Assembly: GCA_018389105.1 (NCBI GenBank)
Contig: JACATO010000334.1
Location: forward strand, 434,001 to 498,000
Direction: 5' to 3'
Length of the DNA stretch: 64,000 bases
DNA from: Nautilus pompilius
Taxonomy: Eukaryota > Mollusca > Cephalopoda > Nautilida > Nautilidae
Shown: in pieces, positions 11,602 to 22,590 of the stretch
Layout of the letters: the number at the start of each line of letters is the position of its first letter
How positions within the stretch are numbered: position 1 is the first letter of the stretch
The notes under the pieces: model-generated
Told to the model about the DNA's origin: nothing
Database searches by the model: none
Seen by the model: the letters and a program-made list of their open reading frames with translations, nothing else
Made by a program: the position numbers and the translations under genes

Positions 11602-12641
11602 CTAAACCCTTTCGAAGTAGACCCTTTGTGCCTCCACACACTTAGCCCAGCGATCCTTCCACTGTTCGAAACATGTCTGGAATGCTTCGTCCAGAATGGC
11701 TCTCAGCTCCACCGTCACATTCTGCATGATGTCCTCTCGGCTCTCAAAGCGGGAGCCTTTCAGTGGCATCTTCATTTTTGGAAACAACCAGAAGTCAGAA
11801 GGAGCCATGTCTGGAGAGTAGGGAACCTGGCGAATGAGCAAAATATCTTTCTTTGCCAAGAAACCTTGGATCAGCTGCAACGAATGAGCCGGGGCATTGT
11901 CATTATGCAGCTGCCAGTTTTGCAAAGCCCACAGATCCGGTCTCTTGCGCCAAACTACATCATGAAAACGTCGGAGGACTTCTTTATAGTACTCCTTTGT
12001 AACTGTTTGTCCTTCTGGTGCGTATTCGTGATGCACAACGCCTTGGTAGTCAAAGAAAACAGTCAGCATCACCTTGATTTTTCTCCGGACCTAGGCGATG
12101 TTGTGTGCTTTCTCTATGTTGACTGAGCTTTGGTTTCCGGGTCGTACCCGTACACTCACGTCTCATCTCTAGTTATCATGGTATTCTGGAACTCAGGATC
12201 CCTGTTGGCAGTAAACAGGAGGTCCTGCGCAACCTCAAGACAAAGTTTTTGTTGTTCCTGAGAAAGCAGCTTGGGCACAAATTTCGCTGCCACTCTGCTC
12301 AAGCCCAAATCCTCCTTTAAAATTGTATGTGCAGAAGCTTTACTGATCCCAACTTTGTCGCCAAAATCCTGCACCGTCAAACGACGATCCTCCATTATCA
12401 AGGTCCACACTTTCTCAATAACAACTGCATTGCAGCTTGTTGATGGTCTCCAGGAACACTGGTCACTCTCCACAGATGTGCAGCCATCTTTGAACCTGTT
12501 GTACCATTCTTTTATTTGGGTAACACCCATGGAATTATCACCAAAAGCCTGTTGAATTTTGCAAATTGTTTCTGCTTGGGTATTTCCAAGCTTTTGGCAA
12601 AACTTGATGCAAGATCGTTGCTCCACACGTTCCGTCATCAT
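11602..12641 (-). pseudogene. Mariner transposase (DD34D), broken
   Basis: A Met at 12,641 or 12,638 opens MTERVEQRSCIKFCQKLG, the helix-turn-helix N-terminus of mariner transposases. A second HTH (VGISKASAHTIL) and the ITRDET motif with the first catalytic Asp follow. The codon after DET, normally Trp, is TGA. Shortly after, a net frameshift between about 12,156 and 12,072 moves the protein to another frame. That frame carries FFDYQGVVHHEY, HNDNAPAHS (second Asp) and SPDMAPSDFWLFPKMK (third Asp). I count 34 residues between the last two catalytic Asp, the DD34D signature. The total span of about 346 codons fits the family (about 345 residues). It resembles the SETMAR-type transposase group. 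Confidence 0.92.
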
Positions 12642-12671
12642 AGACGAAATGAAAATGCGAAGAAAGTGGTA

Positions 12672-12683
12672 CAGCATCTCACA
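12672..12683 (+). repeat. Target-site duplication of the nested retrotransposon (left copy)
   Basis: CAGCATCTCACA, identical to 15,946-15,957. On the mariner strand this is leader sequence. Confidence 0.85.
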
Positions 12684-12688
12684 ACCTA

Positions 12689-13262
12689 GGTCTCATCTGT
12701 GGGGATTTCAATGCTCATCATCTGCTCTGGAATGAATATGCCCACACGATAGCCGCGGTGCAGCCCTCTACCAATGGTGTAAAGAGAACTCAAAGCTCAT
12801 CCTCAATGACAGAACCCCAACGATAGCTTCGCACTCTCATCAAGGATCCAGTCTGAGCGCCCCAGATATCACCATCATCAACACACATTCTGCGGAACGA
12901 TTCTACTGGGAGCCACTCAATGAGCTTAACTCTGATCACCAACCAATAATCATCAGGTGGAACCAGTCTATCCGGTACGAGTGCCAGAAACCCCGACTGC
13001 GTCCAAACTTTCGTAAAGCCAACTGGTCCCAATACCAGCAGCTTCTCAGACACCCTGCCATCAATCGCAGATGAAAAGGCTCCCTCAAAGAAACTCAATG
13101 CCTTCATCCATGCTTTAAAGAATGCAGCCACTATTACCATCCCACTGCGAGTCTACAGGCAGAAAGAGACACCTTTGATGAACAATGAACTAAAGTCACT
13201 CATCAAGAGCGTAACCGGTTACAGCGGGACCTGACAAACAACAGAATGGCCTGGGTAGAAAA
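12689..13262 (+). pseudogene. Retrotransposon endonuclease C-terminal part, multiply frameshifted
   Basis: The left edge encodes LICGDFNAHHLLWNE, the APE-type endonuclease motif with the catalytic GDFN. After a frame change near 12,745 the sequence reads ILNDRTPT, then SLSAPDITIINTHS and ELNSDHQPIIIRW, the last holding the conserved SDH motif. More frame changes occur near 13,045, 13,190 and 13,285 on the way to the reverse transcriptase. The N-terminal part of the endonuclease and any ORF1 are absent because of 5' truncation. Confidence 0.82.
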
Positions 13263-15923
13263 ATGCAAGCAGATCGCGAAAAAACAGAAGAGGCCAAAAG
13301 GTCGGCCTGGAGAACCCATCTGACCAAAATCGCCTCCGAAAAAGACGCAGCACGGGCATGGCTGACAGTCAGGGCTCTCAAAGACAAGAAACCACAAGCC
13401 TCCGGCAAAGCAATCAAGTACCGTGAGAAGGAATGTTTCAGTGACCAGGCAAAAGCGAACGCCTTTATCCATGCATACGCATCTGTCAGTGGTCAAAAAA
13501 GTGACCAAACATCCAGATGGGCAGTAAAAGAGGCGAGGAATGAGCTAAGAAACCCCAACACGTGTCCAAGGCAGCCCATTGAGCAGGCATTCAATCACGA
13601 GGAGCTGGAAGTTGCACTTGCACAATTAAAAGCCAGGAAAGCTGCAGGCCCTGATGACATTGCACCAGACCTTCTCAAACATCTACCTACTGCTGTATCA
13701 GCAGAAATGCTGAAAATCCTAAACCACAGCTGGCTAGAAGGATGGTACCCACAGTCGTGGAGAACCGCCATTATTGTCCCATTTCTGAAGAAAGGGAAAG
13801 ATCCACAAGCAATAGAAAGCTATCACCCCATCGCACTCACATCTACCATCAGGAAAGTGCTAGAGCGGATAATTGTAAACTGTCTCTCATGGTGGCTAGA
13901 AGAGCATTCGTTGCTGAGCCTGTGGCAAGTTGGCTTCCGTAAGGGGCGCAGCACTGCGGACCAATGTCTCCGGTTGTCACACCACATTGCTGACGGCTTT
14001 CAATAGTCACTGAGACTCCGGATAGGGATCGCCCTCTTCGATTTCAGCAAAGCTTACGACTGCATTTGGAGAACGGGGCTACTGCGTAAGATGATGCGGT
14101 TGGGTGTACCGCAGCGCTTCCTGAGATGGGTGTCCAAGTGGCTGACGAATCGCATTGCCAGAGTTCGCATAACCTCCTCTGAGAGCATACCGCGCAACTT
14201 CAAAGGACTACCACAGGGATCGGTACTATCACCTCTCCTATTTGTCATCTACATAAATGACCTCTTAAGTCGCTTCGAGGAACCAACCCTTGTCAGCGCA
14301 TATGCCAACGACTTGGCGATAGTGTGCAGTGCCCAGAACAAGGAAGATGTCAATCACAAACTGCAGACAGAAGTGGATAAAATGGTTTCCTGGAGTGATG
14401 AAGCGCGCCTCACCCTCAACACGTCAAAATGTGAGGTGTCATTCTTCAGTCTTGCATCCAATGAGGCACGTTGGCAGCCAAACATCAGCATTAAAGGCTC
14501 ACACCTCAATCATAATCTGGCTCCAACCTTTCTTGGTGCGCGCTACGATAGACAGTTGTCCTTCAATGAACACGTCAAAACGACCTGCCAAGCGATGTCA
14601 AGTAGAACAAACCTCCTCCGTGCCCTCGGGAGCACAACTTGGGGGTGGCGGAAAGTGAATCTACGCACAGTATACATTGCTACCCAGCGCAGTCTTGCTG
14701 AATACACTGCACCAGCTTGGGCACCCTGGATTTCCAAAACCAACTTGAACAAGCTAGAGAGTGCACAACTGAACGCCACATGCGCCATCATTGGCCACTT
14801 TCGATCAACCTCGGCAGAGTTTGTCCTACAAGAAGCCAGCCTCACTCCGCTAGCCACTCATTTTAGGACCCTGTCCCTTCTGAAAGCTGACTCTTGGTTT
14901 CACCTCGCCATGACAGACCCAAGGAGATGGATGGCAACGCACGACGTCAAGTGCAGACTGGCAAGGAGCAACTGGCAAAGTCAAGTGTATCCTGGCCTGA
15001 CGGAACTCAACCTCCTGCAAGACTTCATAGTCACGCTACCTCCTCCCCCACCGTGGTATCGCCCACCTCCAGTGCCCATTTTGCTGACACCGGCTGACAA
15101 ATTGATGCCAACCTCCATACAGCTTGCAAGAGCTGTCCAGACCATCAAAGATGCCGGCGAAACCGACATTCAACTCTACACTGATGGATCCTCTATGGAA
15201 GGTGTCAGGAACGGCGGAGCTGGCTTAGTGGTCCTACAGGGGACGGACCTCATCCATCAATGGCATGCCCCAACAGGTGCGCACAGCAGTTCCTACCTGT
15301 CCGAAAAGGTGGCACTACAAACCACCCTCGAATGGTTAGAGAATCAAGATGACTGGCATTCCGTGACTATCGTCTGTGATTGCAAATCATTAGTCGAAGT
15401 CGTTGGCAATCCGCTACAACCAGATTCTTGTGTGCTGGCACTGCAATCAACCATCTCCCAACTACTAACAAGCAAGGAGGCACACATAGTCTGGGTACCC
15501 GGTCATTGCAACCTGATGGGGAACGACATGGCAGATAAACAGGCAAGGTTGGGCTCAGCCGCAACATAAGTCGAAAAGGGTGTAGATGCGTCCACACACC
15601 AGGCTATCATCCGCCGACTGGATCGACCCCAGCCAACCCAACACGCCAGACTGAAATCACTGCAGACAAGCACGCCGAATCTCAGCGAGGAGAGTCTACT
15701 GGAGAAATCAGAACTGACGGACCTCATCAGGTTTCGGTCCGGGCATCATCCAAAACCCCGACACTGGCTGTGCCTCACAGGCAAAGCCGAGACTGACATC
15801 TGCCGGTTCCGCGAGGAAGAGTCATCTGAATACCTTTGGATGCGCTGCCCTGCCTTCCTGGTGGACCGTCATGACCATCAGCTGGGTCTCTCCTACGACG
15901 AACTCTCTCGACTTCCACGCTGA
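13263..15923 (+). pseudogene. Reverse transcriptase-RNase H polyprotein of the non-LTR element
   Basis: One frame of about 887 codons is broken only by TAG at 14,004-14,006 and TAA at 15,567-15,569. Reverse transcriptase motifs in order are KAAGPDDI, PFLKKGKDP, GFRKGRSTADQ, FDFSKAYDCIW (first catalytic Asp), GLPQGSVLSPLLFVIYIND and SAYANDLAIV. In the last the usual YADD reads YAND, losing one catalytic Asp. RNase H follows with LYTDGSS, a YLSEK Glu, a VCDCKSLVE Asp and WVPGHCNLMGNDMADKQA, so its D-E-D-D set is intact. Past the TAA the frame continues about 117 codons with a Cys-rich ICRFREEESSEYLWMRCPAF segment, a decayed zinc-knuckle-like tail, to TGA at 15,921-15,923. Some N-terminal residues may belong to the upstream linker. 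Confidence 0.9.
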
Positions 15924-15945
15924 GATGACGCAACAACAGCAGCAG

Positions 15946-15957
15946 CAGCATCTCACA
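15946..15957 (+). repeat. Target-site duplication of the nested retrotransposon (right copy)
   Basis: CAGCATCTCACA directly follows the CAG-repeat tail. From here to 16,101 the sequence is mariner leader and inverted repeat. Confidence 0.85.
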
Positions 15958-16071
15958 CACTGGCTGCCTGACAGCGACTGACACATCCAGCAAGCCCGCC
16001 AAAAACCATGCATGCGGCTCCACTATGCACACTTTTGCCTCCCTAACATCATTACTTCCCATGGGAAAAAA

Positions 16072-16101
16072 TTAAGTTGGATACTTTTTCGACAGAAGTC
16101 A
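16072..16101 (-). repeat. Mariner A terminal inverted repeat (transposase 5' side)
   Basis: Its reverse complement reads TGACTTCTGTCGAAAAAG and continues GTATCC. It differs from the other end in the outer six bases and in two inner positions, and is followed by the TA duplication. Confidence 0.88.
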
Positions 16102-16103
16102 TA

Positions 16104-18842
16104 TTTTATGATTTAAAAAATGTTTTTCCATGAATACTAGTAAAAATTATACATTTTAAGAGTTATAATAATTATCCACAACTAAAATTATAAGTAAGTT
16201 TTTAAAAAATCATTATTAATATATTTTTATTTTAATTAAGCAATTGTCATGTTATGCATGCATTAACAAAAACAAATGATGTATCCATACTTCTAATTCA
16301 CCTTTAACTGTAATAGTTAGAGAAGAAAAGAGCAAAGATAGGAAACCAGCAATCTTCAGTTACTACTAAATTTAATTTTGCACAAAAGATTACCAAATTT
16401 AAACTTTTCTTCAGGATGTTTAGTGAATGTGGAGGTAGGGGGGAGTTTTCTGAAATCTCTTTTCTTTATGAAGATCCAGGCAAAATATCTTTAATGAGTC
16501 ATTCTGCCTTAATAAAATTTCTAAAAACTAAAATAAAGCTAGTCAAAGAGAAAAGAAAGCTGCTGGCTACTCATCAGAGCCATATGCCAAAAAATTCTGA
16601 CCACTAACCAAAAAGTGATTCTATCAGGGATTCACAAATCTGACCAAAATTGCCAATGTAAAATAGACCATTGAGGTAGACAGATCATTTCCTTAAAAGT
16701 GTAGTATGGAAATTGCATAGTAACTAAAATATTTCCCATTTTACCAAAGAAACAATTAACTGGTGCAGCCACATACCACTTTTTTTTTTTCTGTCCATAT
16801 GTTTTGTACATTAAATAATTCATCGGCTTAGAGAAGTTTGATGTATCCAGTGTACACCAATGTCACTATCATGTCAGCCAACAATTCTTTCCAACTGTTG
16901 TAGCATGATCAACACTAGGTTGATCCACTATTTAACATTTTCTGTACTTAGGTTGCAGGGTAAGCTACTCAAAGGCAGCCCTTGTTAAAATGAATAAAAG
17001 CCATAGCCTTGCCTAGTACAATATGCATACTTGCAGTCAGTAGTCTATTCAGAAATAAGTCAAACTTTTGCCTTGCAATCTAAGGATGCACATAAGTCTG
17101 TTGAATTAGTCGAGCATCACCAAGCTGTGCATGCTTATGACCTACCATTACACACAATAGATTTCGAGCAATGGCATGGGTTTGGTATGAGGATGATACA
17201 AATATTATATTCACTAATAGATGTATAAATTCTGATAAGGTTTTCAGAAGGATGGATATCTAAATATTGCCCATATCTCATCACTGACAATCTGATAAGT
17301 GAATAGACATCTACAAGCTCCACATGGTTAGAAATGCTTTTGCCAAATCTTGAAAAGTAATTTTTAAACAGATATAACACATGGATTATAGAAAATTTTT
17401 TTTTACTTGTATAATCTAAGGCATTCAAATTATTAAAGCAATGATTTTCACACAAAAGCATATTGGTGATGATGTTATTTCAACAACTTATAAGATTCTA
17501 CAAATTTAGCAAGACAAATTTAAGCCATTATGGCTGATGCTAGGTCTTCAAAGTTCAGAAACTAAACTAATTCATGTCATTGTTTCTGCTAACAGCTCCT
17601 TATGACAGTTCACTAAATGGATCAACAACACTGTTAAATATAAATTCTTAGTAAACACAAAGAATCATTTTAGGCAGCAAGAAATATTTTTCCACTTATT
17701 AATACTCACAGTTTCACTTGAATTCTTGAGAAACACCTTGTTAACTGCCATACCCTGAATTTTTATCAGATTTGAAGTCTGGAAATACTTTTCACAGATA
17801 CAGGATTTCTGGTTACAGAGGAAGTTCAAATTTTAAACCAACTTAGGTATAGTTGGTCGCACTCTTGCTGTGAGAGAGAGAGAAAATATCATCTCGTTAA
17901 AAGATATGCAAGTAAAACATACTGAAATGCAAAGGAATATCTATAACACCTTATCACTTGTTAGATAACTACCTTTTCTTTTACAATAAGTATATATTCA
18001 TAGTATGCAATATTGCATGTATTGTAGTTAATCACATGGTATTTGTTCTCCTTGTACACAAAAGTCTGTTTTCAGAAATTTTTACTTAAAACCTTGATGT
18101 TTTGTTTAATATACTTAAAATGTTGTTGTTTTTTTAATCATGAGTAATGTACACAGAATTCAACTGTAAGCCAATAAAACAAATTTTATTAATAATTTAA
18201 CAAATAAAGTGGAATCTGTCAAAACCAACCTATCAGTACATCAACATTCTATCCAAACTGACATTTATTTCCGGTTCTGGCAGAAGAAAATATCATCATC
18301 ATTATTTAAACTCTGAATAATCTGAATACCTCAAATTCCAAATTTTGACATTCAATATTTGTCTCCCTATTTTATATTTAAAAATGTCTCTTAGAAAACT
18401 GACCATAATTTCAAAGTTATTAGACAAATGAAATAGATTTCCCATTCTTCTTTCTTCTTGGCAAACCAGACTATAAGACGAAGCTACATAATGCAAGGTA
18501 TTTGACCAAAAGTAGCCAGAACATCAAGTGGATATTGTAAAATAGCAATAAAAAAAAAGGGAAAAAAAAGGGGAACTCCATGTATGGAACTTCTATGCTC
18601 ATGAATATTAATTAGCTCTTTTAAACTTATCATTGAACTACTTTGTGAATAAATCCTCTAAACTCAATGTTATTTTTGAGAATCATGGAGAACACTGAAA
18701 TTCCCTGCAAACATTAAAATTTAGATATTCAACTCATAATATAATTTTTCATAACACATTTTGATATGCAAGATAGCCTTCAATAGTATAACATTTACAG
18801 AATAATAAATAAAAAAGAAAACAAGTTCACAATTTATATTCT
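16104..18842. other. AT-rich non-coding stretch
   Basis: No gene or element could be recognised. The short open frames at 16,416-16,607 and 17,031-17,228 show no family motif and are typical of chance in such DNA. Confidence 0.6.
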
Positions 18843-20076
18843 TTAATCAGGGGACAGACTTGGTGCAAAGTTTTCCATATCCTCTGTATAGTCATCTTCA
18901 TCCTGGCCATCCTTCGGGCTGCTGAATACTCCACTGAATACTCCAATTTTGATGAATCCATTAATAATAGCTATCACGGCACACTGTCCCATCATGCATG
19001 TTTGATCCACTGTGTCACAGTGTCGTAATAAACACAACACACACAGCCTGTATTAGTGAAACTATGTTCACCTGTGGACATCATGCGTCCCATATCTGTC
19101 TCAGTTCTGACTTGAAACATCTATTGACAAAAAAGCCCAATGGCCGTAATAATTTTGTCACCCCCAGAGATGATATCTAAGACAGTCTTCTTTCTGGCCA
19201 CTCTAGCTTTTGTTTCTTTGGTGAGATGCACGTGTACAGAGTCTCTACAATTAGCATGGATTCTTTTTGTCTGAAAAAAATCAACCAGCCCAATGTGAGC
19301 AGCACTTAACCAGCCACTTTTTAAATCATGTTGTTGTCCATCCATCCATTCGGGTTCACCTTCACCAGAACACTACCCACTAAATTCTTTGGCATCATCT
19401 TTCTTTTAAATATTACCATGGGGAGTAATTACCTGTTATTGGAACTACATGCCAACACTACTGTAAAATTTGATTTTTCACTATCTTGCTGTTCTGTTGC
19501 TCACAGTTTCTTTTCCTTTGCTATGTATAGTTTTATTCATAAGAATATCAAATGTTAACAATACTTCATCCATGTTGGCAATGTTCAACATTTCAATATT
19601 ATCTTCCTCTATCTTCATCATCACAAATTTTCAAAAATTATCTAACTTGTCTTCAAAGTCTTCAGGTCATTTCTATGATATGGTCATGCATTGCAACTGT
19701 CTTTTTCTACTCATAAAATGGAAACACCATGATGGATCACCCATAAAGTTCTCCACTCCCGACTCAGCAATGACTTATTTTGCTTTTAATCTCACTTAAA
19801 CAGTGTTAAGTCCATGATTGACACACAGCATGTTCTGATAATATATCCTCTTCTAACTTGTCCTCAATATTTTTCCATCAAGGAGTACATCCATGATTTG
19901 CTTCATAGTTTTTTTTGTCGTGCTCAGAGCATCCTTTGCCCTGCACCATTCAAAACACATTTTTCAATGATACCATACTTATGATAAGCACCCATATTCC
20001 CCATATTTTTCTTGGCAAATTTTACAACTTCCAGTTTAAAGGTTGCTATGTAGGAGTTACATGTAACAGGTGGCAT
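18843..20076 (-). pseudogene. Pogo-like transposase relic 1
   Basis: A Met at 20,076 opens MPPVTCNSYIATFKLEVVKF, the CENP-B/pogo-type N-terminal helix-turn-helix start. The middle, with many stops, still shows the catalytic-core entry IANMDEVLLTFD (first Asp retained). It is followed downstream by MDGQQHDLKSG, DSVHVHLTKETKARV (second catalytic region), an ISGG remnant of the 'PGG' motif, and an acidic tail with EDDYTEDMENF ending at the stop at 18,843. Order and spacing fit pogo/KRBA2-like DDE transposases. There are many nonsense codons and frame changes; the third catalytic Asp is not identifiable. It is older than the mariner copies, judged by decay. Confidence 0.72.
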
Positions 20077-20370
20077 TTTGAAAATTAAAAGGAGTTTTGC
20101 AATAGGGGTTTTTTTATATTCATAATTAAAATTTGAAATGGATCAAGATGGCAGTAGCTTGTTATTGATTGAAATTTTAATTTATCCCTGTATAAGTTGA
20201 TTCAGATAATAAAACAACGCCTGAATTTCCAGTAGATGTGGAATTATGGAATGTTAGTTACCGAGTATCTAGCTAGAAACAATGGGTGCAACATGCAAGT
20301 TATTCTTGGAATGCATAATTGAACCTCCCTCCCATAGCTGTGCTAGCATTACCACAATGGATAGAGAGCA
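20077..20370. other. Probable 5' flank of the pogo relic
   Basis: Non-coding. It may hold the transposon end, but no inverted-repeat partner was found downstream of 18,843. Confidence 0.3.
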
Positions 20371-20609
20371 GGGTCATTCCATGTCAAATCACCCCCCCCC
20401 AAAATATTTTATAACCCAACCATCTTCAATTTTCAAGAAACTTGGCATAGTTAATACACATGGCCAGTAAAGATTACATGCACATTTTTAGGTAAATCTG
20501 TTCAGTAGTCTAAGAGATATTGCCATCTGAAATTTTGGGCTTTTCAACAAAAATGCGTTATGGCAAAACTTCAAATGTGAATATCTCGGCAACCAGTGGA
20601 CCGATTTTG
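20371..20609 (+). repeat. Dispersed repeat, copy 1 (hairpin-headed)
   Basis: It begins GGGTCATTCCATGTCAAATC and shares roughly 80% identity by eye over about 240 bp with 32,966-33,207, same orientation. Shared words include CTTGGCATAGTTAATACACA and TTATGGCAAAACTTCAAATG. The first 24 bases form a small foldback (GGGTGATT...AATCACCC in copy 2; one mismatch here). No protein motif is recognised on either strand. The family is unidentified. Confidence 0.8.
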
Positions 20610-20674
20610 CTTAAAAGTTTAGACAACCTAGGTATTAGAAAATACCAAATGATCATAATGTTATTTCCTGTAGT

Positions 20675-21484
20675 CAGTTGCTTGTAACTCCTAAACTGTA
20701 ACACATATTAACACAAGTAAATATGCATATAGAGTGGAGTAATGGAGAATACATTTCCAGTATTTGCAAGTGTTGCCTTGGATAAGAGGGTGAAGTCACT
20801 TACACTGACATCATCTCTGACACATTTTCTCTCAGTGTATAAGCTTACATATATATCAGATGTGTCAGTTTACCTGCAGAGATAGATGCCTGTGCAGTGC
20901 TTCTCTCCAATATCACACAGCACTTATGAAGTTCATCTAAAGAAATAAACGTAATGCAAGGATGGGGTGGCTTTGCATGATCTTATCCATAAATTTGAGA
21001 CAAGATCTGTGGCCAATGAGACATGATTAAGATGCCCACCTATAATTGTAGCAGTTGTAGAAATTAAACAAATATCATTAGAAACTGGACAAGACAACCC
21101 CAATGGAGAAAGCAGCACCCATCTAGATGCCAGGACTAGTGGCCTAGCATAGCAAACTGTGGAAGATGATAGACAAGACACTAAAGTTGTTTCTATTGAA
21201 AATGTGAAGACAGCTGAAACTACTACTTGCTGAACCAGGAATTTACTATGAAATCAGTTCAGAAAAATGTCAACAATTTTGTTTAGATAAGTTGGTGCTG
21301 GTAACTCAATTTCTTTTTTTAGTTTTTTCTGCAGCTATATATGCATTTCACAAGAAACTTATAGCATAAATACTGCCTCCCCTCCACCCATTGTAAACTC
21401 TGAAAATGCATTCCCATGACCCCATGCATATGAAAAACTTAATTTTGTTAATGTCTCTTATAGTTTGGGAGTTATAACCAACTG
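20675..21484. repeat. Region bounded by imperfect inverted arms
   Basis: The arm at 20,675-20,713 (CAGTTGCTTGTAACTCCTAA...) resembles the reverse complement of 21,448-21,484 (CAGTTGGTTATAACTCCCAA on the minus strand) across about 37 bases. The ~730 bp between shows no coding signal. It lies directly after the dispersed repeat, so both could be parts of one non-autonomous element. No clear target duplication was found. Confidence 0.4.
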
Positions 21485-22107
21485 CATGAAGTAACTTTAC
21501 GGTCACCTAGTCCACTACTTTCACTGCATTATCAGACACACAAAAAATAAGCATTCTGTTTCTATAATGCGCTATATACATACACACACACATTTTTAGA
21601 GTTGTACAGTTGACTCATTATTCATTTAGCGTTTAACTCAAAGGAGTGTGTGCTTTCTAGAACTGACAATGCACTTGAAAATAAATAAATAACCAGAGAG
21701 ATTGCAGAACCAAAGATTGAGGAAGTCCCACTAAAAGTGACACTTGGTGTAAGTAAGTAAGTAAAAAGCAGTGACAAAAATACACTGATTAAAACAGTCT
21801 TTCAGATCCACAAAAAAAAAAAAAAATAGCATGATTTATTTTCCTTTGTATATAATAGAATTTTTGAATGTTCATTTATGTTATTTTAATTCAAAAATAC
21901 CCACGACCCACCCTCAAAGTTTTTACTTGTTGTTGTTTTTTGTAGTTCTTGGAGGAGAACGATTAAAAGATTACATACAGAACATTTGACAAAAATATTT
22001 ACAGTTAAAAATAAATTTTAAAAATTCTTATTGATGTAATAATTAATTTGTGCAAAGTACAAGCTAAAATATTTATAAAAGAATTATTTTATTATATATA
22101 TATAATT

Positions 22108-22160
22108 ACTAGGTACATTCAAATGAGACCTGGCTCAAATAGCATCAACATACAGTAATA
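22108..22160 (+). repeat. Short repeat related to the 26.6-kb and 46.1-kb foldbacks (left arm only)
   Basis: ACTAGGTACATTCAAATGAG and the following ACCTGGCT match the left arm at 46,089 with few changes. The right arm is not evident here. Confidence 0.4.
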
Positions 22161-22316
22161 CCCCATTGAATGCTGATTTGCTATTAAGATCTTAATAATT
22201 GTTATCATTTTACATTGTGCTAATTGGTATTTATTAATTTAACTGAAATAGTTTTGCATTGTACATTAAAAAAAAAAAAAACAGTGGATGATGTTTAAAT
22301 AAGAATTCTATTGTCT

Positions 22317-22572
22317 TTATGCATCCATGGTAGCGGGCCACAACTGACCTTGAAAGCCTGGCAGTGCACCACTGTCACCATAACAACAAAGATGGTGTGG
22401 GGCTTCCCCAGCTAATCCCGCATCACCTTTTCCTACAGCATTATCTGTTGCCTTTTGTACGTTTTTCAGTGATAACAAGGTGGATTTAGCTCCTGGAAGA
22501 GAGCCATCTAATGCACACTGCTGAGACCCACCCAGCATGACCACTGCTTAGCGCTAACTCGCTGCACCTATC
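22317..22572. other. GC-rich island of unknown origin
   Basis: This stretch of about 255 bp near 50% GC stands out sharply in DNA that is well below that. It ends at a run of about 18 T (22,571-22,590). The minus strand has a 75-codon open frame (22,544-22,317) rich in Gly, Ala and Leu that matches no family I know. It could be a SINE-like or LINE-derived insertion (the T-run being the A-tail of a minus-strand insertion, or a Pol III terminator on the plus strand), or a gene fragment. No convincing A box or B box is found. Confidence 0.4.
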
Positions 22573-22590
22573 TCTTTTTTTTTTTTTTTT

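Larger units (their letters stand above)
12684..15945 (+). mobile_element. 5'-truncated I-group-like non-LTR retrotransposon
   Basis: About 3.26 kb flanked by a 12-bp direct repeat. It starts abruptly inside an endonuclease domain and ends a few bases after the coding stop with a CAA/CAG tandem tract (15,931-15,945). A missing 5' end, a target-site duplication and a short tandem-repeat 3' tail are what target-primed reverse transcription by I-group LINEs leaves. Domain order is endonuclease, reverse transcriptase, RNase H and a Cys/His tail. Base composition is clearly richer in GC than the host DNA. Confidence 0.88.
11531..16101 (-). mobile_element. Mariner element A, split by a nested non-LTR retrotransposon
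   Basis: TA duplications at 11,529-11,530 and 16,102-16,103 bound inverted repeats sharing CTGTCGAAAAAGTATCC. The transposase lies on the minus strand. Removing 12,684-15,957 (the retrotransposon plus one copy of its target duplication) leaves 1,297 bp, the usual length of a mariner, with the transposase start next to a ~0.2-kb leader. Insertion was therefore into the mariner 5' untranslated region. The element is dead: its transposase has a nonsense codon and a frameshift besides the insertion. Confidence 0.9.

Noticed and set aside
11506-12126. A 206-codon plus-strand frame over the mariner transposase
   Set aside because: It is antisense to clear mariner motifs on the minus strand and has no family features of its own.
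12790-13140. A 116-codon minus-strand frame
   Set aside because: It is antisense to the retrotransposon endonuclease region, which shows SDHQPI and related motifs on the plus strand.
15775-16062. Minus-strand frames with a Cys-run near the mariner/LINE junction
   Set aside because: The poly-Cys is the CAG-repeat tail read in antisense; there is no supporting homology.
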